Positions 60,303-64,000 of a stretch of DNA of 64,000 nucleotides are shown one piece after another. Each line of letters starts with the position of its first letter. Within the stretch, counting starts at the first letter, position 1. Both the position numbers and the translations under genes were made by a program. Source of the DNA: Clostridia bacterium (GTDB lineage: Bacteria > Bacillota > Peptococcia > DRI-13 > UBA5745); the NCBI GenBank assembly GCA_018434325.1, contig JAHDPO010000031.1, positions 1-64,000 on the forward strand, written 5' to 3'. A model generated the notes under the pieces. It was not told the DNA's origin. It did not search any database and worked only from the letters and a program-made list of their open reading frames with translations.

Positions 60303-61375
60303 CAGGACACCCCCCGCCGTTCTTTCAAAATCAAGTGGATAAAGATAGGAACGCCCAGAAAAGAAACGACAATTCCTACCGGAACATTGACCGGCGCCAG
60401 GATGATCCGGCCAATGGTATCACCTGTCAGCACAAGAAGGGCGCCGGTAAGGGCGGCGAAGGGCAGCAGGAAACGATGGTCGCTGCCGATCAGCAGCCGG
60501 GCAATATGAGGCCCGGCCAGGCCCACGAAGCCAATCACCCCAGTAAAGCTGATAATGGAGGCGGTGAGCAGCACGGATAGAAAACCGACGCAGATGCGTA
60601 CGAAGGCAGGAGAAATGCCGAGGCTGCGGGAAACATCATCATCTCCTCCCGAAAGAATATTAAGGGATTGGGCAAAGCCATAAATTCCGGCCAGGCAGGG
60701 CAGGGAAAACAGCAGAACCACCAGGACTTGGGGCCAGGTTGCGCCGTTTAGGCTGCCAAATAACCATTGCACGGCAGCCGCCAGCTGATAATCACTGGCA
60801 AAGAACTTCACCACGCTGTCGCAGGCGTTGAAAAGGTAGTTGGTTGCAATGCCGGTAAGAATAATTGATTCCGGACTCATGCCTGCCCGGCTGGCGATGA
60901 AATACACGCCGGCGGCGCAAAGCAGCGACCAGGTGAAGGCGCTGATCACAATGCCGGTGTTGGTGCCGCCCAGAGGGCCCGCACCATAAACGATGGATAA
61001 AGAAGCGCCAAAGGCCGCTGCCGAAGAAATGCCTATGGTGAAGGGACTTACCAGAGGGTTGCGGGTGACGCCTTGCAGGGCAGCGCCGGATACCGATAAA
61101 CCGATGCCGCCTAAAATAGCCAGACAAATACGGGGCAGCCGCAGCAGCAGCACAATTTTTTGATTGGCGTTTTCCAGCCGGCCGCCATGAAAAAAGACTC
61201 CCCGTAGAGCGCCGAAAATATCTGCCGGTGTGGCTTCGGCGGTTCCTACCGCCGTGAACCAAAGGCCGCATACCAGAACCAGCAAACTGCAAAACAGCAG
61301 AAGCAGCACGGCTTTACGGCTGCTTCTGCGATATTCTTGTTCCAGGGAATGTTGGGAAAACAAGAGCTTTTTCAT
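60302..61375 (-). CDS. btuC: Corrinoid (cobalamin) ABC transporter permease
   Basis: This 357-residue protein of the FecCD/BtuC family has about ten membrane segments. It contains LRLPRICLAILGGIGLSVSGAALQGVTRNPLVSPFTIGISSAAAFGA, a family signature, and GVIGFVGLAGPHIARLLIGSDHRFLLP near the end. A cytoplasmic N-terminus of about 25 residues precedes the first helix. It lies between the binding-protein and ATPase genes, with 3-nt spacing to the former. Confidence 0.9.
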   Translation of the reverse strand: MKKLLFSQHSLEQEYRRSSRKAVLLLLFCSLLVLVCGLWFTAVGTAEATPADIFGALRGVFFHGGRLENANQKIVLLLRLPRICLAILGGIGLSVSGAALQGVTRNPLVSPFTIGISSAAAFGASLSIVYGAGPLGGTNTGIVISAFTWSLLCAAGVYFIASRAGMSPESIILTGIATNYLFNACDSVVKFFASDYQLAAAVQWLFGSLNGATWPQVLVVLLFSLPCLAGIYGFAQSLNILSGGDDDVSRSLGISPAFVRICVGFLSVLLTASIISFTGVIGFVGLAGPHIARLLIGSDHRFLLPFAALTGALLVLTGDTIGRIILAPVNVPVGIVVSFLGVPIFIHLILKERRGVS

Positions 61376-61378
61376 GGC

Positions 61379-62503
61379 TTAGGAAAGCTCTTTGGCGGCA
61401 AAGAAGTGGCCTTCAATATTCTCGAAGCCTTGGAAATCTTCCATCCAGGCCCGGAAAACTTCATCGGGATTTAAATCAGGCAGCAGGTCAGGATAGACCC
61501 ATTTGGCGATATAAGCCGCACCTACCAGTTTGGAAGCGCCGCCATGGCTAAACTGGGTCATCAGAAAAATATTGTTGTTTTGCACGGCGGGAATTTCATC
61601 CCAGCCCGGGCGGCTTTTGATTTCGGCAACGGTATCGATAAATTGCTGCTTTGCCGGGGGATGGTACAGTCCGGTGCCTTGCAGCGCCTGGGCAGGAGTA
61701 ATCAGCTTGACGATACAATCAGGCTTGCGCACAATCACTTCTTCCGGATTTACTTCGCTGGCCTTGATGGTATCGATATTCTCGCTGAAGATGTTGTAAG
61801 CATGAGAGGCCACGCTCATACCGTAAAAAGCATTACCGGGGACAACCGTAGAATAATTGGTGGTAGTCTCCAGGTACATGCTGCGCTGAGGCTGGTCCTT
61901 TAGCTGAGTTTCGATATAAACCTGAATATCGTTAAAATAGTTATAAAACTTTTGGGCTGATTCTTCAACGCCAAACATGATTCCGATATTATCACATTGA
62001 TTCTTAAAATCTGCGGTATCATAACCGGAAATAACAAACACCTTGATGCCGAAAGGCGTCAATTTTTCTTCAGCTTCGGTGACGCTGCCATTGTCGGGAA
62101 GAATCAGTACCTGAGGATTCAGCTCGACAATTTTTTCATAATTCAACTCCGTCTGGCCCTTGCCGATGACGTTGGCAGGATCAAACATAGCCCAATAATC
62201 CCGGTCCTGAGCAGTGTTGGTATCCACTGCGATAACGTGATCGATGGCGCCGCAGGCCCGAATCAGTTCGCTATTGTATCTGTTGGCTACCACGGCGGTT
62301 TTTACGGGGTAGGGCAGTTCTACCTGGCGGCCCATATTATCGGTAAGGGTGATTGTTTCATTGCCGGCAGGAGCCTCGATCCCGGTGGACTGAGAGGACT
62401 GGGGCTCGGTAGGGCCGGCGGCTGGCTGGCCGGCGCCGCAGCCCGATAAAAGTAGGGCCATGCACAACAGGATGCTTAAGAGAGGAAGGATAATGCGTTT
62501 CAT
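61379..62503 (-). CDS. btuF: Corrinoid-binding lipoprotein (BtuF/FecB type)
   Basis: This 374-residue protein has a lipobox (LLLSGCGAG), a short linker and a TroA-type domain: ITLTDNMGRQVELPYPVKTAVVANR, NYEKIVELNPQVLILPDNG, PGWDEIPAVQNNNIFLM. It binds the ligand outside the membrane. AAGGAGAAAATCTT lies before the ATG. As first gene behind the cobalamin riboswitch it should be the most directly B12-controlled. Confidence 0.85.
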   Translation of the reverse strand: MKRIILPLLSILLCMALLLSGCGAGQPAAGPTEPQSSQSTGIEAPAGNETITLTDNMGRQVELPYPVKTAVVANRYNSELIRACGAIDHVIAVDTNTAQDRDYWAMFDPANVIGKGQTELNYEKIVELNPQVLILPDNGSVTEAEEKLTPFGIKVFVISGYDTADFKNQCDNIGIMFGVEESAQKFYNYFNDIQVYIETQLKDQPQRSMYLETTTNYSTVVPGNAFYGMSVASHAYNIFSENIDTIKASEVNPEEVIVRKPDCIVKLITPAQALQGTGLYHPPAKQQFIDTVAEIKSRPGWDEIPAVQNNNIFLMTQFSHGGASKLVGAAYIAKWVYPDLLPDLNPDEVFRAWMEDFQGFENIEGHFFAAKELS

Positions 62504-62652
62504 AAGATTTTCTCCTTTTTGCGTTTTATTCTATTGATGTTAGGAAATAGAAATCATTGTCTCAGCGCTTTTTAACTAGCTTTTTAAACCACCTCCGTAT
62601 CGGAAACGGCGGCAAAAAAGATATAGCGAGACTTTAAAATAAGCGTCAAGAC

Positions 62653-62925
62653 AAAAAAACCGGGGGACAGAATACCCCCGGTGAACGCAAAAGCCAGCCT
62701 GAAATCCCTTCACCACCAAAGGATCTTGAGAAACAACCGGCAGATATCCTGACTCAAAGCTTCAAACCTAATCCACAAGCCTTCCCGGAAAAGATTCCAG
62801 TGGCGCAATTTGTGTTTCGTAGCTTTTACAGTAAAGTGTGCTGTTGCGGATTCTAACCGCATTCCCTATTAATGCCTATAAAGGCAACCGGCTGTCTTTA
62901 TATATTTAGTTGTCCTGCACCAATT
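62653..62925 (-). promoter_or_regulatory. Cobalamin riboswitch with terminator, upstream of btuFCD
   Basis: On the minus strand GGGAATGCGGTTAGAATCC-like core bases, the B12 box CGCCACTG (62815-62808), GGGAAGGC, and GTCAGGATATCTGCCGG appear in the order expected for the cobalamin aptamer. A stem CCGGGGG/CCCCCGG (62660-62682) followed by TTTTTTT terminates transcription. High cobalamin should switch the importer off. The outer limits of the aptamer are approximate. Confidence 0.92.
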
Positions 62926-62947
62926 AAATACCGGATTGAAGTAAATG

Positions 62948-63871
62948 TCAATCAAATTTCTTAAAAAATTCGTAGGCATTATCGAAGAAAAGCCGGTTGG
63001 CAATGCTTTCTCCCAAACTGGAATGGCAAATGGCATTATATAAACCGCTTACGTCGGCTACCGATTGCAGGAAAGCAGGCGTTTTGGCGCCGTCAAAATC
63101 AGAGCCTAAGGCCGGTACTTTATCACCGGCTAGTTCCAGCATACGGTCCACATGGCGGAGCAGATCATCCCAGCCTGCTACCTGGCCATCTTCTTTCAAA
63201 AAGTTGATATAGTAATTTAACCCGATGACGCCGCCCATCCGGCTTATTTCCCGGATTTGGTCGTCCGTGAGATTGCGCCGGTGATTGCAGACGCTGCGGC
63301 AATTGGAATGACTGGCAATGAAAGGCTTGGTGGCCAAATCTGCCGTTTCCCAGAAGGATTTATCGTTGGCGTGGGATACATCCAAAATAATGCCCAACTC
63401 TTCCATGCGGCCGATAGCCTGCCTGCCGAAATCCGTAAGACCCCATTCGGTATAGGCGCTGGCGCCGCCGGCCAGTTCATTGGCGCCGTTCCAGGTGAGG
63501 CTGGCCAGACGGACGCCCCGTTCTGCCATGAGATTGATGCGATCCAGGTCGCCGGCAAAAATCGAGGAGTTTTCGATAGTGAGCAGAGCGGCCACTTTGC
63601 CGGTGGCCAGAGCTGCGTCAATATCCCCGCTTGTCCTGACCTGACAGATGCGATCTGAGAAATCCTTCATATTTTGTTGGAAATGGCTGTACAGCTTTTC
63701 CCCTTCTTCAATAGCCAGCTCCAGCCGGTATCTGTCGTGGATGAACATGGCAAAGCATTGGCAATACTGGAGATTCGCCGGCAGGCGGTCCAAATCGATA
63801 TGACCGGTATTGCCGGCAAAGGGAGCGCCTTTTAATAATGTGTCGCAATGCAGATCGAAAATTTTCATCAT
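62948..63871 (-). CDS. Membrane dipeptidase-like enzyme (peptidase M19)
   Basis: This 307-residue protein starts MMKIFDLHCDTLLKGA with the zinc-binding HxD, then LLTIENSSIFAGDLDRI, LTWNGANELAGGA, GIILDVSHANDKSFWE, PFIASHSNCRSVCNHRRNLTDDQI and LGSDFDGAKTPAFL, the renal dipeptidase pattern. It cleaves dipeptides, often with a D-residue or dehydro-residue in second position. ATG 63871 is chosen for AAGGAGATAGTGCT before it. It has no signal peptide, so it probably hydrolyses imported dipeptides in the cytoplasm. Confidence 0.92.
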   Translation of the reverse strand: MMKIFDLHCDTLLKGAPFAGNTGHIDLDRLPANLQYCQCFAMFIHDRYRLELAIEEGEKLYSHFQQNMKDFSDRICQVRTSGDIDAALATGKVAALLTIENSSIFAGDLDRINLMAERGVRLASLTWNGANELAGGASAYTEWGLTDFGRQAIGRMEELGIILDVSHANDKSFWETADLATKPFIASHSNCRSVCNHRRNLTDDQIREISRMGGVIGLNYYINFLKEDGQVAGWDDLLRHVDRMLELAGDKVPALGSDFDGAKTPAFLQSVADVSGLYNAICHSSLGESIANRLFFDNAYEFFKKFD

Positions 63872-63893
63872 AGCACTATCTCCTTTCCGTCTT

Positions 63894-63902
63894 ATTATAT
63901 CA
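63894..63902 (-). promoter_or_regulatory. Extended -10 promoter of the dipeptidase gene
   Basis: TGATATAAT on the minus strand is an extended -10 element 23 nt before the start codon; no good -35 is visible. The remaining bases to 64000 show no gene that I can support. Confidence 0.5.
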
Positions 63903-64000
63903 CAGCCGGGGAAAAACCAGCCCCGTTTATTTCCTGGGCAATAAATTTCCCGGCGCCTTTCCAAACACCCTTTTAAAAGGAAGACAATGGTAGACAGGGC

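Overview
The window looks like a chromosomal segment of an anaerobic Bacillota (Firmicutes), probably a clostridial or Negativicutes-type lineage of moderately high GC. This is inferred from a perfect CIRCE element before an hsp20 gene, VanRS-like signalling, separate pyrB and pyrI, a Lrp/alanine dehydrogenase pair, tripartite tricarboxylate (TTT) transport, and a TolC-like protein next to a MacAB pump. No rRNA gene is present, so the genus cannot be named.

Region 1 (1-11.5 kb) is an acquired island. It opens with the 5' end of a tetracycline ribosomal-protection gene (minus strand, cut by the window edge) with a leader-peptide attenuator. Next come a sigma-like regulator behind its own leader and terminator, about 500 nt of strongly structured gene-free DNA, a MazF-type toxin without a visible antitoxin, and a dense set of serine-recombinase genes. 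Two of these recombinases are complete. One lacks the catalytic domain, and two are mini-proteins whose catalytic serine is Asp or Ala. After a terminator and a small HTH gene, the sequence becomes visibly AT-rich and carries a three-gene ABC-three-component (ABC-3C) type defence system: a nuclease-like protein, a middle component and a Rad50-like DUF3732 ATPase. It ends 62 nt before a tRNA-Val whose 3' end is imperfectly repeated 174 nt further on.

Region 2 (12-26 kb) holds a membrane/zinc-ribbon protein, an EFR1-type ferredoxin, and a long minus-strand operon. That operon has a TAXI-family binding protein, a sensor kinase with a periplasmic binding domain, a sigma-54 response regulator, a second TAXI protein, two TctC lipoproteins, TctB and TctA. 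A good sigma-54 promoter and a 33-bp element shared with the ferredoxin gene precede it. A VanR/VanS-like pair followed by a CofE-like gene comes next.

Region 3 (26.8-48.2 kb) contains a LeuA homologue lacking its catalytic Arg and metal-binding His residues, CIRCE-controlled hsp20, a MacAB-TolC-like pump, a sigma-54-controlled cysteine desulfidase-like gene with its activator, a GH25 lysozyme and a fumarylacetoacetate hydrolase family enzyme. It continues with an EPSP-synthase-like protein without the catalytic Lys, a GcvH-like protein whose lipoyl-Lys is Arg, a PdxR/MocR regulator, a cysteine synthase and a second MacAB-type pump. Several intergenic gaps hold long inverted repeats.

Region 4 (48.2-64 kb) contains pyrBI behind an attenuator, a dipeptide/oligopeptide ABC operon (dppABCDF) ending in a class-A-beta-lactamase-like serine hydrolase and an LdcA-type peptidase (probably peptide uptake and murein peptide recycling), lrp-ald for alanine catabolism, a corrinoid importer btuFCD under a cobalamin riboswitch, and an M19 dipeptidase. 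Peptide uptake, dipeptidase, alanine dehydrogenase and cysteine desulfidase together suggest amino-acid and peptide fermentation.
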